NCBI GenBank assembly: GCA_021807225.1
Contig: JAKAPI010000033.1
Coordinates: 1 to 6,745 of the forward strand
Length of the DNA: 6,745 nucleotides
Reading direction: 5' to 3'
Origin: an archaeon
Lineage (GTDB): Archaea > Thermoproteota > Nitrososphaeria > Nitrososphaerales > UBA183
Positions 1-6,172 of the stretch are shown here, piece by piece. Position numbers and translations under genes: made by a program. The notes below the pieces were generated by a model. It searched no databases. It saw nothing but the letters and a program-made list of their open reading frames with translations, and was not told the origin of the DNA. Each line of letters starts with the position of its first letter. Positions within the stretch are counted from its first letter, which is position 1.

Positions 1-138
1 CTTGTCCGGGTGGACGACAGCCGCGCCTCCTCCGAAGAAATCGGTAAGGTAGAAGAGGTTCGGCGCGGTGAAGACGGCGACCTGCTTGCCTCCGGCCATG
101 GACAGGAGCTTCTTGCGTCTCTGAGAGAATACTGTCAA
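1..138 (-). CDS. M24-family (Xaa-Pro aminopeptidase/dipeptidase-like) peptidase, N-terminal fragment
   Basis: The minus strand is open from position 138 to the left edge (46 codons, 3' part missing). The translation has a basic first helix (FSQRRRKKLLSMA) followed by QVAVFTAPNLFYLTDFFGGG. This matches the N-terminal creatinase-like domain of M24B peptidases, where a short Arg/Lys-rich helix precedes a strand ending in a 'sP-NlfYLTgf-g' motif. Family members remove or cleave residues next to proline using a two-metal centre; the catalytic domain lies outside the window, so activity and substrate cannot be judged. I chose the TTG at 138-136 because it keeps the whole basic helix and lies about 28 bp downstream of a TATA-like stretch, implying a leaderless mRNA. 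The internal ATG at 99-97 would remove half of that helix. The gene is transcribed away from smc. Family assignment is fairly safe; the start codon is less so. Confidence 0.7.
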   Translation of the reverse strand, partial: MTVFSQRRKKLLSMAGGKQVAVFTAPNLFYLTDFFGGGAAVVHPDK

Positions 139-160
139 CGTCGGCTCCGCCCTGCCGACG

Positions 161-171
161 CTATTACTATC
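161..171 (-). promoter_or_regulatory. Candidate TATA box of the M24 peptidase gene
   Basis: Read on the minus strand, this AT-rich patch (GATAGTAATAG) stands out in GC-rich surroundings. Its centre is about 28 bp upstream of the TTG at 138, the spacing expected if transcription starts at or next to the start codon. No Shine-Dalgarno sequence is seen before that TTG, which fits a leaderless transcript. The match to an archaeal TATA consensus is only partial. Confidence 0.35.
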
Positions 172-200
172 TTGTGCCCCCGGTGCCCCTGGGACGCCGC

Positions 201-231
201 GGGGCCGATGGCTGTCCCCGGCCCCCTTTTT
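201..231 (+). terminator. GC hairpin followed by five T (terminator-like)
   Basis: GGGGCC at 201-206 can pair with GGCCCC at 220-225 around a 13-nt loop, and the T-run at 227-231 follows one base later. On the plus strand this has the form of an intrinsic terminator. No plus-strand gene ends here, so it would serve only an unannotated transcript from the left, or antisense transcription across the start of the peptidase gene. In archaea the U-run matters more than the hairpin, and such a GC stem can arise by chance in this sequence. Confidence 0.25.
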
Positions 232-342
232 GAAACAACGCGAATCAGGGAGCTCTGGGGCTACAGAGGCGCGTTCAAGTATTTGGGGGCCGGCTGAGGC
301 TGAAACGCACCATTCGCAACCCCTCTCCGAGTTGTGGGCTTT

Positions 343-368
343 TGCACCGGAAAAAGACCATGCACCGG
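343..368. repeat. Direct repeat TGCACCGG, 18-bp period
   Basis: The octamer TGCACCGG occurs at 343-350 and again at 361-368, start to start 18 bp, with an A-rich spacer. The pair lies about 45-70 bp upstream of the smc TATA box, a usual place for activator sites in archaea. Two 8-bp copies can occur by chance, so a regulatory role is only a suggestion. Confidence 0.3.
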
Positions 369-392
369 CGATTGACGTCGGATTTCGGGCTA

Positions 393-411
393 CGAATCTG
401 ACTCCGATTCG
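393..411. promoter_or_regulatory. Inverted repeat CGAATC-N7-GATTCG, candidate smc operator
   Basis: CGAATC at 393-398 and GATTCG at 406-411 form a perfect 6-bp dyad around a 7-bp spacer. The right arm ends directly before the smc TATA box (412-419), so it covers the position where transcription factor B contacts the BRE. A dimeric regulator bound here would be expected to interfere with TBP/TFB loading. The dyad is visible in the sequence; the regulatory role is inference. Confidence 0.4.
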
Positions 412-419
412 CTTATATC
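412..419 (+). promoter_or_regulatory. smc operon TATA box
   Basis: CTTATATC is the best TATA-like element upstream of smc. An archaeal initiation site about 25-27 bp downstream would fall near 440-442, leaving a leader of roughly 15-17 nt before the GTG at 457. No good Shine-Dalgarno sequence lies in that short leader, only GGGG at 442-445. Confidence 0.6.
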
Positions 420-456
420 CCGTATCAAACGTGTCTATTACGGGGCTAATCTTCCT

Positions 457-3400
457 GTGACGTATATCCGAAGGCTGGAGATGCGCGGGTTCAAGTCCTC
501 CGGCCCTCGGACAGTCGTGGTGAACTTCGAGCAGGGGTTCACTGTGATCACCGGCCCGAACGGGAGCGGCAAATCCAACCTCGCCGACGCCATCGCCTTC
601 GCCATCGGAGAGAACTCGCCGAAGTCGCTCAGGGCCGCAAACGGAAGGCTCTCCGGTCTGATCTTCGACCCGAGGTCCGAGGACGGAAGCTCGGCCGGCA
701 AGCCGAACGCCTGCCGCGTGACGCTGCAGTTCGACAACTCCGACCGCGCGATACCCGTCGACTCCGACCTCGTGACGCTGACGCGCGAGCTCAGGGAGGA
801 CGGGGACAACGCCTACTACATCAACGGAAGGAAGAGCACCAGGGGCGCGCTGGCTGACATCATCGACATCGCCGGGCTCGCGCCTGGCGGGTTCAACATC
901 GTCGCCCAGGGGGCAGCGACCAAGATGGCCGACCTCACTCCAGAGGAGAAGAGGAGGGTGATCGAAAGCGTCGTGGGCATTTCGAAGTTCGACGAGCGCA
1001 AGGCCGAGGCACAGCGCCAGCTCAGCCAGGCCGACCAGAGGCTGGAGGTCGCGATGGCGCGCATCGGGGAGATGAAGAGCACCCTCGAGTCCCTCGACTC
1101 CCAGAGGACGGAGATGGTGCGCTTCGGGCAGCTCGAGTCGCAGATCAACTGGCTGAACGCGGTGCTGACGTCGAAGAGGGTCGGAGACCTGAAGTCCAGG
1201 CTCGCGGACCTCCGCTTCCAGGAGCAGGAGCTCAACGGGAAGCTCAGCGACATGGGGGCGAGGCTGGTGGAGCTGGAGAACCGCATCGGCCAGGTCGAGA
1301 CAGAGAAGACGAAGTTCATCGTCGAGGTGATACAGGGCGGGGGGGCGAGCCACGTGGAGCTCCAGTTCCAGCTGGCGGGGCTGAGGAACGAGCTGGAGAC
1401 CCTCGAGTCCGACTTCAAATCATCCGAAGCGAACGTCGCCGAGCTGGAAGGGGAGACCGTCCCCCAGCTGAAGCAGGTCGTCTCCGAGAAGCAGAAGGAG
1501 GCGAACGCGGCGAGCTCCACCGTCAGGCAGCTCACAGCGGAGATCGATAAGCTGGACGCGAAGCACGCCGAGCTCGCGCAGCGGCTCAAGGAGTTCTTCC
1601 GGGCGGGCGAGGAGCTCAGGGGGACCATCGAGAAGAAGGGGAAGCAGACGGCAAAGGTCCAGGTCAGGCTCGCGGACCTCGGTCAGAAGCAGACTCAGGT
1701 CGAGCTCACGATCAACGCGACCAGCGCCAGCCTAGGGGTGGAGAAGAAGCGCCTCGACGAGCTGAAGCTCAGGGTCGACGGCTACTCCGAAGTCCTCGGC
1801 AAGCTGGAGGCGAGCACCAAGCAGCTCTTCGAGCTGTACGACACCTCGACGAAGGAGCTCAACTCTCTGGACGAGGGGCTGAGCGGCTCCGAGAAGACAA
1901 GGGAGAAGCTTGTGGCCACGATCCAGGGCGCCTCGAAGATACTCGAGAAGGCCTCGGCGGAGCTTTCGAGGGAGGAGGCGTTCAGGCACATGTCCGAGAG
2001 CCTCGCGGGGGAGAGGAGCGGGCAGCTCAAGCTGCAGGAATTCTGCGACCAGGGCGGGGTCCCCGGCTACGTCGGCCGCCTCGGCCAGGTGCTGAAGTAC
2101 CAGCAGCAGTACTCGAAGCCGGTCACCGCGATCCTGGGGCGGTGGATGGGCGCATTCCTCGTCCAGGACCTGAAGTCCATGACCCAGCTGATCAAGGCCG
2201 CGAAGTCCCTGAAGGCGAAGAGCTTCTCCGTCATCCCGCTCAGCGAGGTGGAGGACGTGAAGGCGCTCGACGTGGAGAAGTCCGCGGGGGTCGTCGGGCC
2301 GCTCTCAGACGTGATAAAGTGCGAGGACGAGTTCCAGGGGCTGGTCAACTTCCTCGCAGGAGACTCGATCCTGGTCGAGACCGAGGCGGTGGGGTACATC
2401 CTCGCGTCCGAGGGGGTCCGCGCCGTGACCATGGCCGGGGAGACGTTCGAGCAGGGCGGGAGGGCTTTCAGCTACGGCTACCAGGAGCTCATGGTCAACC
2501 TGATGGAGGGGCTCGAGAACCTCGAGGGGGTCAGCGAGGTCGAGGACGCGGTCGGGGCGCTCAAGGGCGCCATCGACAGGAGGCGCACGGAGCTCGAGAC
2601 CATCGAGACGGAGTCAAAGTCCCTGATGAAGGAGAGGGTCAAGAAGATCGTCACCACGACCAGCCTGAAGGCCGAGGCCACCACGATCACCAGGATGGCC
2701 AACAGGTACAAGAGCATATTCAGGTCGATGAACGCCGAGTATCAGAAGCAGGGCAGCACCGTAGCCCGCCTCGAGGAGAAGCTCAAGACCAGCCTCGAAA
2801 GGAAGGACTCGATAGGCAAGGGGATCGCTTCCCTGCAGCAGGTGGTGGCTGACGCCCAGGCCCTGGGCCTGGACTCGATGCTCGCCGAGGTCGACGGGGC
2901 CAAGCAGTCGCTGTCGAACGAGATAGACACCATACGCAACAGGATCCAGGACCTCAACCTGACCCTCAGCCGCGAAAAGGCGAACCTGGAGAACGTCCTT
3001 CTGAGGGCCCTCGAGGACAACCAGCTCGACCTGGCCAACGCCACCGAGGACCTCCAGTCCAACAAGCAGTTCGTCAGGGAGGCGCCGCGGCGGATACGGG
3101 AGCTCACCGAGCAGAAGAACTCCCTGGAGGCCCAGATCTCGAAGCTCATGGAGTCATCGAAGCGGAGCCAGCCTGTCCTCGACGACTTCGACGCCAGGGC
3201 GAAGAGGCTGAAGGAGGAGAGGGACGGGGTCGCCCGCTCGATCGCCGGGCACCAGAAGGACCTGTTCGCGCTTTCGGGGCAGGCCTCGGGGACCCAGGAG
3301 AGGGTCGAGGAGGCGCTGGGGAGCCTGAGGATGCTGGGGTACGCCGAGGAGCTGGAGTTCTTCGACGGGAGCGAGTCGCTCCTGGCCGAGCTGCAGCAGG

Positions 3401-4017
3401 AGTACCAGGGCGCCCTAGGGTCGGTGAACAGGGGCGCCGACAGGCAGTACGGCGAGATGTACGTGAACTACAAGAGCCTCTCGGTGAGGCACAACGAGCT
3501 CGAGAACGAGCGCAACTCCATCATCACCTTCATCGAGAGCGTCGAGGCAGACAAGAGGAAGGTGTTCATGGCCGCCTTCGACAAGGTCGGGTCGGAGTTC
3601 AGCGCGATCTTCGAGAAGCTGACCGGAGGGGAGGCCCTCCTCGAGCTCGAGGACCCGGACGAGCTCTTCGCCGGCGGAGTGATAATGCGGGCGGACTTTG
3701 GGAACGGGCTCCGCGAGTCGTCCCAGCACAGCGGAGGCCAGAGGGCCGTGACCGGGGTCTCCATGATACTCGCCATGCAGGCGGTGCAGAGCCACCCGTT
3801 CTACCTCTTCGACGAGATCGACGCGGCCCTGGACGCGGTCAACTCTGAGAGCCTGGCGAAGTTCCTGAAGGAGAAGTCGTCGGAGGCCCAGATAATCGCC
3901 ATCACGCTGCGCGACGTCTTCGTCGCGGCGAGCGACATCACCTACGGCGTCTACTCAGCCGGAGGGATGTCCAGGGTGGTGCACTACAAGCCGGCCGAGG
4001 TGCCCCGAAGTGCCTAG
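457..4017 (+). CDS. smc: Chromosome segregation ATPase SMC
   Basis: SMC dimers joined by the ScpA kleisin form an ATP-driven ring that entraps and extrudes DNA, compacting and separating chromosomes. The 1186-aa length is normal for the family. Visible in order: N-terminal head with Walker A GPNGSGKS (33-40, Lys39) and Q-loop NIVAQG (Gln151); long heptad-rich coiled coil (about 170-525); hinge beginning near GGVPGYVG (533-540) and ending near 670; returning coiled coil (about 680-1020); C-terminal head with signature QHSGGQR (1090-1096), Walker B FYLFDEIDAALD (1115-1126, Asp1119 and Glu1120) and ITLRD (1149-1153). Position 1091 is His, where Leu or Met usually precedes SGG. Leu1151 occupies the switch position that is His in many ABC ATPases; from memory, Leu is common in archaeal SMCs. 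The GTG start gives MTYIRRLEMRGFKS, which aligns with SMC N-termini. scpA begins inside its last codons, so the two are co-translated. Confidence 0.97.
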   Translation: MTYIRRLEMRGFKSSGPRTVVVNFEQGFTVITGPNGSGKSNLADAIAFAIGENSPKSLRAANGRLSGLIFDPRSEDGSSAGKPNACRVTLQFDNSDRAIPVDSDLVTLTRELREDGDNAYYINGRKSTRGALADIIDIAGLAPGGFNIVAQGAATKMADLTPEEKRRVIESVVGISKFDERKAEAQRQLSQADQRLEVAMARIGEMKSTLESLDSQRTEMVRFGQLESQINWLNAVLTSKRVGDLKSRLADLRFQEQELNGKLSDMGARLVELENRIGQVETEKTKFIVEVIQGGGASHVELQFQLAGLRNELETLESDFKSSEANVAELEGETVPQLKQVVSEKQKEANAASSTVRQLTAEIDKLDAKHAELAQRLKEFFRAGEELRGTIEKKGKQTAKVQVRLADLGQKQTQVELTINATSASLGVEKKRLDELKLRVDGYSEVLGKLEASTKQLFELYDTSTKELNSLDEGLSGSEKTREKLVATIQGASKILEKASAELSREEAFRHMSESLAGERSGQLKLQEFCDQGGVPGYVGRLGQVLKYQQQYSKPVTAILGRWMGAFLVQDLKSMTQLIKAAKSLKAKSFSVIPLSEVEDVKALDVEKSAGVVGPLSDVIKCEDEFQGLVNFLAGDSILVETEAVGYILASEGVRAVTMAGETFEQGGRAFSYGYQELMVNLMEGLENLEGVSEVEDAVGALKGAIDRRRTELETIETESKSLMKERVKKIVTTTSLKAEATTITRMANRYKSIFRSMNAEYQKQGSTVARLEEKLKTSLERKDSIGKGIASLQQVVADAQALGLDSMLAEVDGAKQSLSNEIDTIRNRIQDLNLTLSREKANLENVLLRALEDNQLDLANATEDLQSNKQFVREAPRRIRELTEQKNSLEAQISKLMESSKRSQPVLDDFDARAKRLKEERDGVARSIAGHQKDLFALSGQASGTQERVEEALGSLRMLGYAEELEFFDGSESLLAELQQEYQGALGSVNRGADRQYGEMYVNYKSLSVRHNELENERNSIITFIESVEADKRKVFMAAFDKVGSEFSAIFEKLTGGEALLELEDPDELFAGGVIMRADFGNGLRESSQHSGGQRAVTGVSMILAMQAVQSHPFYLFDEIDAALDAVNSESLAKFLKEKSSEAQIIAITLRDVFVAASDITYGVYSAGGMSRVVHYKPAEVPRSA
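3997..4002 (+). promoter_or_regulatory. Shine-Dalgarno sequence for scpA (inside smc)
   Basis: GAGGTG lies 7 nt before the GTG at 4010 and matches the anti-Shine-Dalgarno end of archaeal 16S rRNA. It fixes the scpA start and shows that scpA has a ribosome entry site of its own inside the smc coding sequence. Confidence 0.75.
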
Positions 4018-4672
4018 CGGCAACCTCCTCTCCCGACCGCCGCTCAACGTCCTGATCGACCCCTCGCTCGCCAAGCGCAAGAGCCCCTGGGAGATCAACC
4101 TCACCGAGCTCCTCGACATGTTCCTGAAGGCGATATCCCAGTCCGAGTTCATCGACATGAGGGCCGCCGGGACCGCAGCCCTCTCCTCGGCCACCATCTA
4201 CAGGCTGAAGGTCGAGACCCTCTTCCTCTTCGAGAGGCTGAGGATGCAGCACAGGCTCCCCAACGCCGGCGAGCCGCCGCAGATCATAGTCATGCCCTTC
4301 AGGTACGAGATCTACTCCACCAACATCGACGAGCTCTTCGACGAGCTGGGGCGGATCCTCCAGGAGATAGTGATCCAGGACGAGGGGAGCGACCAGAACC
4401 CCCTGGGCCCCGCCGACCTCCCGCCTCCGAACTTCGACAACTACGTGGTCTCGCTTCAGGTCATGCTCTCCGAGTTCCGGAAGATACTCGTCGAGAGGCT
4501 GAGGGCGACCGGGAAGGCTCTGCTGTCAGAGCTGATCCGCGGTCTGAAGCCCATCGACGCCGCCCGCGTCTTCCTCCTCCTCCTTTTCGCGGCCAACAGC
4601 GGCGAGGTCGTCATCAACCAGGAGGAGAACGACGAAGACGCGCTGGTAGTGTCGGTGGGACAGCTTGAGTGA
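4010..4672 (+). CDS. scpA: Segregation and condensation protein A (kleisin)
   Basis: ScpA is the kleisin that bridges the two SMC heads, its N-terminal domain on the neck of one and its C-terminal winged helix on the cap of the other. At 220 aa it fits archaeal ScpA, which is a little shorter than many bacterial forms. The N-terminal domain shows SPWEINLTELLDMFLKAI followed by SEFIDMRAAGTAAL and the ATIYRLKVETLFLFERL helix, the usual ScpA pattern. A less conserved linker rich in Asp, Pro and Asn covers roughly residues 115-145. The C-terminal winged helix contains LLSELIRGLKPIDAARVF and a hydrophobic run before GEVVINQEEN. The GTG start at 4010 overlaps smc by 8 nt and is preceded by a good Shine-Dalgarno sequence. 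Position between smc and scpB removes any doubt left by the low sequence conservation of kleisins. Confidence 0.93.
   Translation: MPSGNLLSRPPLNVLIDPSLAKRKSPWEINLTELLDMFLKAISQSEFIDMRAAGTAALSSATIYRLKVETLFLFERLRMQHRLPNAGEPPQIIVMPFRYEIYSTNIDELFDELGRILQEIVIQDEGSDQNPLGPADLPPPNFDNYVVSLQVMLSEFRKILVERLRATGKALLSELIRGLKPIDAARVFLLLLFAANSGEVVINQEENDEDALVVSVGQLE
4654..4657 (+). promoter_or_regulatory. Short Shine-Dalgarno-like site for scpB
   Basis: GGTG lies 7 nt before the TTG at 4665, the same spacing seen at scpA and S8e. It is weaker than those sites but supports the TTG over the downstream in-frame GTG at 4701. Confidence 0.45.
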
Positions 4673-5204
4673 GCAGTCAGGCGAGTCCCTCCCCAAGGAC
4701 CTGGTGGCCAAGGTGGAGGCGGCGCTCTACGCCGCCGGGAGGCCCCTCACGGTGGATGAGATAGCGAAGGCGGCCGGCACAGCCTCGGACCGCAAGGCGG
4801 TCGCAATGGCAAGGGAGGTGGCGAAGGCGATCAACGGGAACATGCTCGCCGTCGAGGTGGTGGAGTACGCCGGCCCGAGGTTCGCGATGCAGCTGAAGGC
4901 GAAGTACACCCAGACCGCCCGCAAGTTCGCGACGCGGCCGCTCCTCTCCCGGGCTGCGCTCAGGACCCTCTCCTTCATCGCCTTCTTCCAGCCCATCACG
5001 TCCTCGGAGCTGGTCCTCAGGCGCGGCTCGACCGTGTACCAGCACCTGAAGGACCTGGAGGAGGTGGGGTTCATCGCGGGCGAGAGGCAGGGGAGGGCGC
5101 GCGCCTACAAGACGACATCCAGGTTCGCGGAGTACTTCGGCCTCAGCACAGAGATCACCACCCTGAAGAGGCAGCTGGAGAACCGGACGCTGACCCTGAA
5201 ATAG
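4665..5204 (+). CDS. scpB: Segregation and condensation protein B
   Basis: ScpB dimers bind the central part of ScpA and complete the SMC-ScpAB complex on the nucleoid. The 179-aa protein shows two winged-helix domains. The first (about residues 10-85) begins LVAKVEAALYAAGRPLTVDE, close to the 'leAlLFasgePls' start of the family. The second (about 90-160) has LSRAALRTLSFIAFFQPITS, then a recognition helix STVYQHLKDLEEVGFI and the closing strands ending in YKTTSRFAEYFGLS, the family's usual 'Y-TT--F--yFGL' ending. A short charged tail follows. The TTG start overlaps scpA by 8 nt, the same overlap as smc/scpA. An in-frame GTG at 4701 is possible but would remove 12 residues just ahead of the first helix. 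Transcription is presumably from the smc promoter. Confidence 0.93.
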   Translation: MSEQSGESLPKDLVAKVEAALYAAGRPLTVDEIAKAAGTASDRKAVAMAREVAKAINGNMLAVEVVEYAGPRFAMQLKAKYTQTARKFATRPLLSRAALRTLSFIAFFQPITSSELVLRRGSTVYQHLKDLEEVGFIAGERQGRARAYKTTSRFAEYFGLSTEITTLKRQLENRTLTLK

Positions 5205-5205
5205 C

Positions 5206-5217
5206 GAAACCTTAACA
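5206..5217 (+). promoter_or_regulatory. Candidate promoter of the S8e-SRP19 pair
   Basis: The 48-bp gap after scpB contains GAAACCTTAACA, preceded by GC. This resembles a BRE (CGAAA) joined to a TATA-like CTTAACA. Initiation about 26 bp downstream would fall near 5239-5241, directly before the S8e Shine-Dalgarno sequence. S8e and SRP19 could thus be transcribed independently of the SMC operon, though read-through from scpB is equally possible because no T-rich terminator is visible. Confidence 0.45.
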
Positions 5218-5240
5218 TCTGGCTCGGGCGGGGCGGCCCA

Positions 5241-5245
5241 GAGGT
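5241..5245 (+). promoter_or_regulatory. Shine-Dalgarno sequence for S8e
   Basis: GAGGT lies 7 nt before the GTG at 5253. It decides that start; no other start codon nearby is so well placed. Confidence 0.7.
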
Positions 5246-5252
5246 TTCACCG

Positions 5253-5639
5253 GTGACCCGACCAATCGAGAACCTGACGAAGCGCAGGCCAACCGGCGGC
5301 AGGTCCAAGCCGTCCAGGGGGCGCCGGGCATACGAAAAGGACGGCTACGCCATCGAGCCCCTCGTGGGCGCGGCTTCGAGCAGGCCCATCAGCAGGAGGG
5401 GGGGCCACACCACCACAGGGGTCATCACCGCGGACTTCGCCAACGTCTCAGACAAGTCGGGGAAGGCGACGAAGTCGAAGATACTCAGGGTGAAGAAGAG
5501 CCCCGCCAACAGGGACTACGAGAGGAGGGGCGTGATAACCAGGGGCGCCGTTCTTGAGACAGAGGCGGGGGAGGCCGTGGTCACCTCCAGGCCCACGGCG
5601 GACGGAGTCGTCAACGCGGTGCTGACGGCCAAGAAATGA
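5253..5639 (+). CDS. rps8e: 30S ribosomal protein S8e (eS8)
   Basis: This 128-aa basic protein is the archaeal/eukaryotic small-subunit protein eS8, which binds 16S rRNA in the body of the 30S subunit and has no bacterial counterpart. Diagnostic segments are RRPTGGRSKPSRGRRAYE near the N-terminus (TGGR at 14-17), the mid-region GGHTTTGVITADFANVSD, the SPANRDYERRGVITRGAVLE block and the C-terminal VTSRPTADGVVNAVL, all of which match conserved S8e sequence. Length agrees with archaeal members (about 125-130 aa). The GTG start is supported by GAGGT 7 nt upstream. The gene follows scpB by 48 bp and its stop overlaps the SRP19 start. Confidence 0.96.
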   Translation: MTRPIENLTKRRPTGGRSKPSRGRRAYEKDGYAIEPLVGAASSRPISRRGGHTTTGVITADFANVSDKSGKATKSKILRVKKSPANRDYERRGVITRGAVLETEAGEAVVTSRPTADGVVNAVLTAKK

Positions 5640-5953
5640 AGGACTACGACCGCTACATCTTCTGGCTTGACTACTTCGACTCAGAGCTGAAGCGGAGCCA
5701 GGGCCGGAGGGTCCCGCTCAGCACAGCCACCAGGGCCCCCACACTCGCTGAGCTCGGCGAGGCGTGCCGGAGGCTCAACCTCCAGCCCCAGCCCCAGACC
5801 GCGAGATATCCGTCGAAGGCGTCCAAAGAGTCGGGGTACGTTTCCATCGCCAAGGCCCCACCGAAGCACGCGCTCCTGCTGAAGGTCGCCAAGGAGCTGT
5901 CGACGGTCCGGGGGCTCGCCCAGAAGCACCAGGCCCAGCCCCGGAAAAAATAG
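5636..5953 (+). CDS. srp19: Signal recognition particle protein SRP19
   Basis: SRP19 binds the tips of helices 6 and 8 of the archaeal 7S RNA and prepares it for SRP54, so it acts in co-translational targeting of membrane and secreted proteins. The 105-aa product has the family N-terminus YIFWLDYFDSELKRSQGRRV (compare 'w--YlDs--sr-eGRriP'), then the helix TLAELGEACRRLNLQPQ, a YPSKASKESGYVSIAK segment in the position of the usual 'yP--------GRv-v' strand, and a final helix HALLLKVAKEL before a basic tail. The ATG overlaps the S8e TGA as ATGA, with no Shine-Dalgarno sequence, so translation is probably coupled. Pairing a ribosomal protein with SRP19 fits shared control of translation and export genes. 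It is the only gene of this cluster that starts with ATG. Confidence 0.92.
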   Translation: MKDYDRYIFWLDYFDSELKRSQGRRVPLSTATRAPTLAELGEACRRLNLQPQPQTARYPSKASKESGYVSIAKAPPKHALLLKVAKELSTVRGLAQKHQAQPRKK

Positions 5954-6003
5954 CCGGATCCTGCGGTTCTGGAAAGCTGTCTGTTCGCCGAACCTTGCAT
6001 GTT

Positions 6004-6012
6004 CCTATTAGG
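6004..6012 (+). promoter_or_regulatory. Candidate TATA box of the small ORF
   Basis: CCTATTAGG is an AT-centred near-palindrome whose centre lies about 24 bp upstream of the ATG at 6032, which would fit a leaderless transcript. A second possible element, CGAACCTTGCAT at 5989-6000, resembles the element before S8e, so the promoter position is not settled. Confidence 0.3.
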
Positions 6013-6031
6013 TTCCGTTGACGGCGTGTCG

Positions 6032-6163
6032 ATGCAGGTGGGAATCTCGGCCTACGAAATGCTAAAGGCACTCGAAGCGGAATGGAGGGCCCGGAAGTTG
6101 GAGACATTCCCGAAGGCCATAAGGTCAATATTGGGCGAATACTTCAAGATCAAAGAGGGCTAG
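6032..6163 (+). CDS. Small hypothetical protein, 43 aa
   Basis: I do not recognise this protein. From the ATG at 6032 it begins MQVGISAYEMLKALEAEW and continues with a charged helix (RKLETFPKAIRSILGEYF), ending in KIKEG before two consecutive TAG codons. The composition, alternating charged and hydrophobic residues without low-complexity runs, looks like a real, mostly helical small cytosolic protein. An in-frame ATG at 5999 and a GTG at 6026 would lengthen it to 54 or 45 aa. I prefer 6032 because of the TATA-like element 24 bp upstream. It lies 78 bp after SRP19 and 9 bp before the next ORF, so it may be the first gene of a new transcription unit. A chance ORF cannot be excluded. Confidence 0.45.
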   Translation: MQVGISAYEMLKALEAEWRARKLETFPKAIRSILGEYFKIKEG

Positions 6164-6172
6164 TAGACGCAA

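Larger units (their letters stand above)
139..456. other. Divergent intergenic region between the M24 peptidase gene and smc
   Basis: These 318 bases hold no convincing protein gene. The open frames that cross them have no recognisable protein character, and one runs antisense to the peptidase start. From left to right the region contains a TATA-like box for the minus-strand gene (161-171), a GC-rich hairpin with a T-run (201-231), two copies of TGCACCGG (343-350 and 361-368), an inverted repeat (393-411) and the smc TATA box (412-419). I looked for tRNA arms and for clear C/D-box motifs and saw none. Confidence 0.6.

Noticed and set aside
240..300. Possible tRNA or C/D-box RNA in the divergent region
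   Set aside because: There is no acceptor stem or T-arm consensus, and no proper C box paired with a D box.
10..460. Plus-strand open frames of 95 and 76 codons across the left edge and intergenic region
   Set aside because: The first is antisense to the well-supported M24 peptidase start and the second covers the smc promoter. Neither translation resembles a folded protein.
1339..1345. Run of seven G in smc as a possible frameshift
   Set aside because: The frame is continuous through it, and the Gly-rich break (residues 294-296) falls where SMC N-terminal coiled coils normally have a non-helical interruption.
438..5074. Many long open frames antisense or out of frame within smc, scpA and scpB
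   Set aside because: They are a by-product of high third-position GC. Their translations are Ser/Leu/Arg- or Gly/Arg-rich shadows, and the plus-strand genes have clear family motifs.
5983..6015. Short inverted repeats after SRP19 (GTTC-GCC-GAAC; GAACC paired with GGTTC) as a terminator
   Set aside because: The stems are only 4-5 bp and no T-run follows, so they do not support a terminator or an attachment site.
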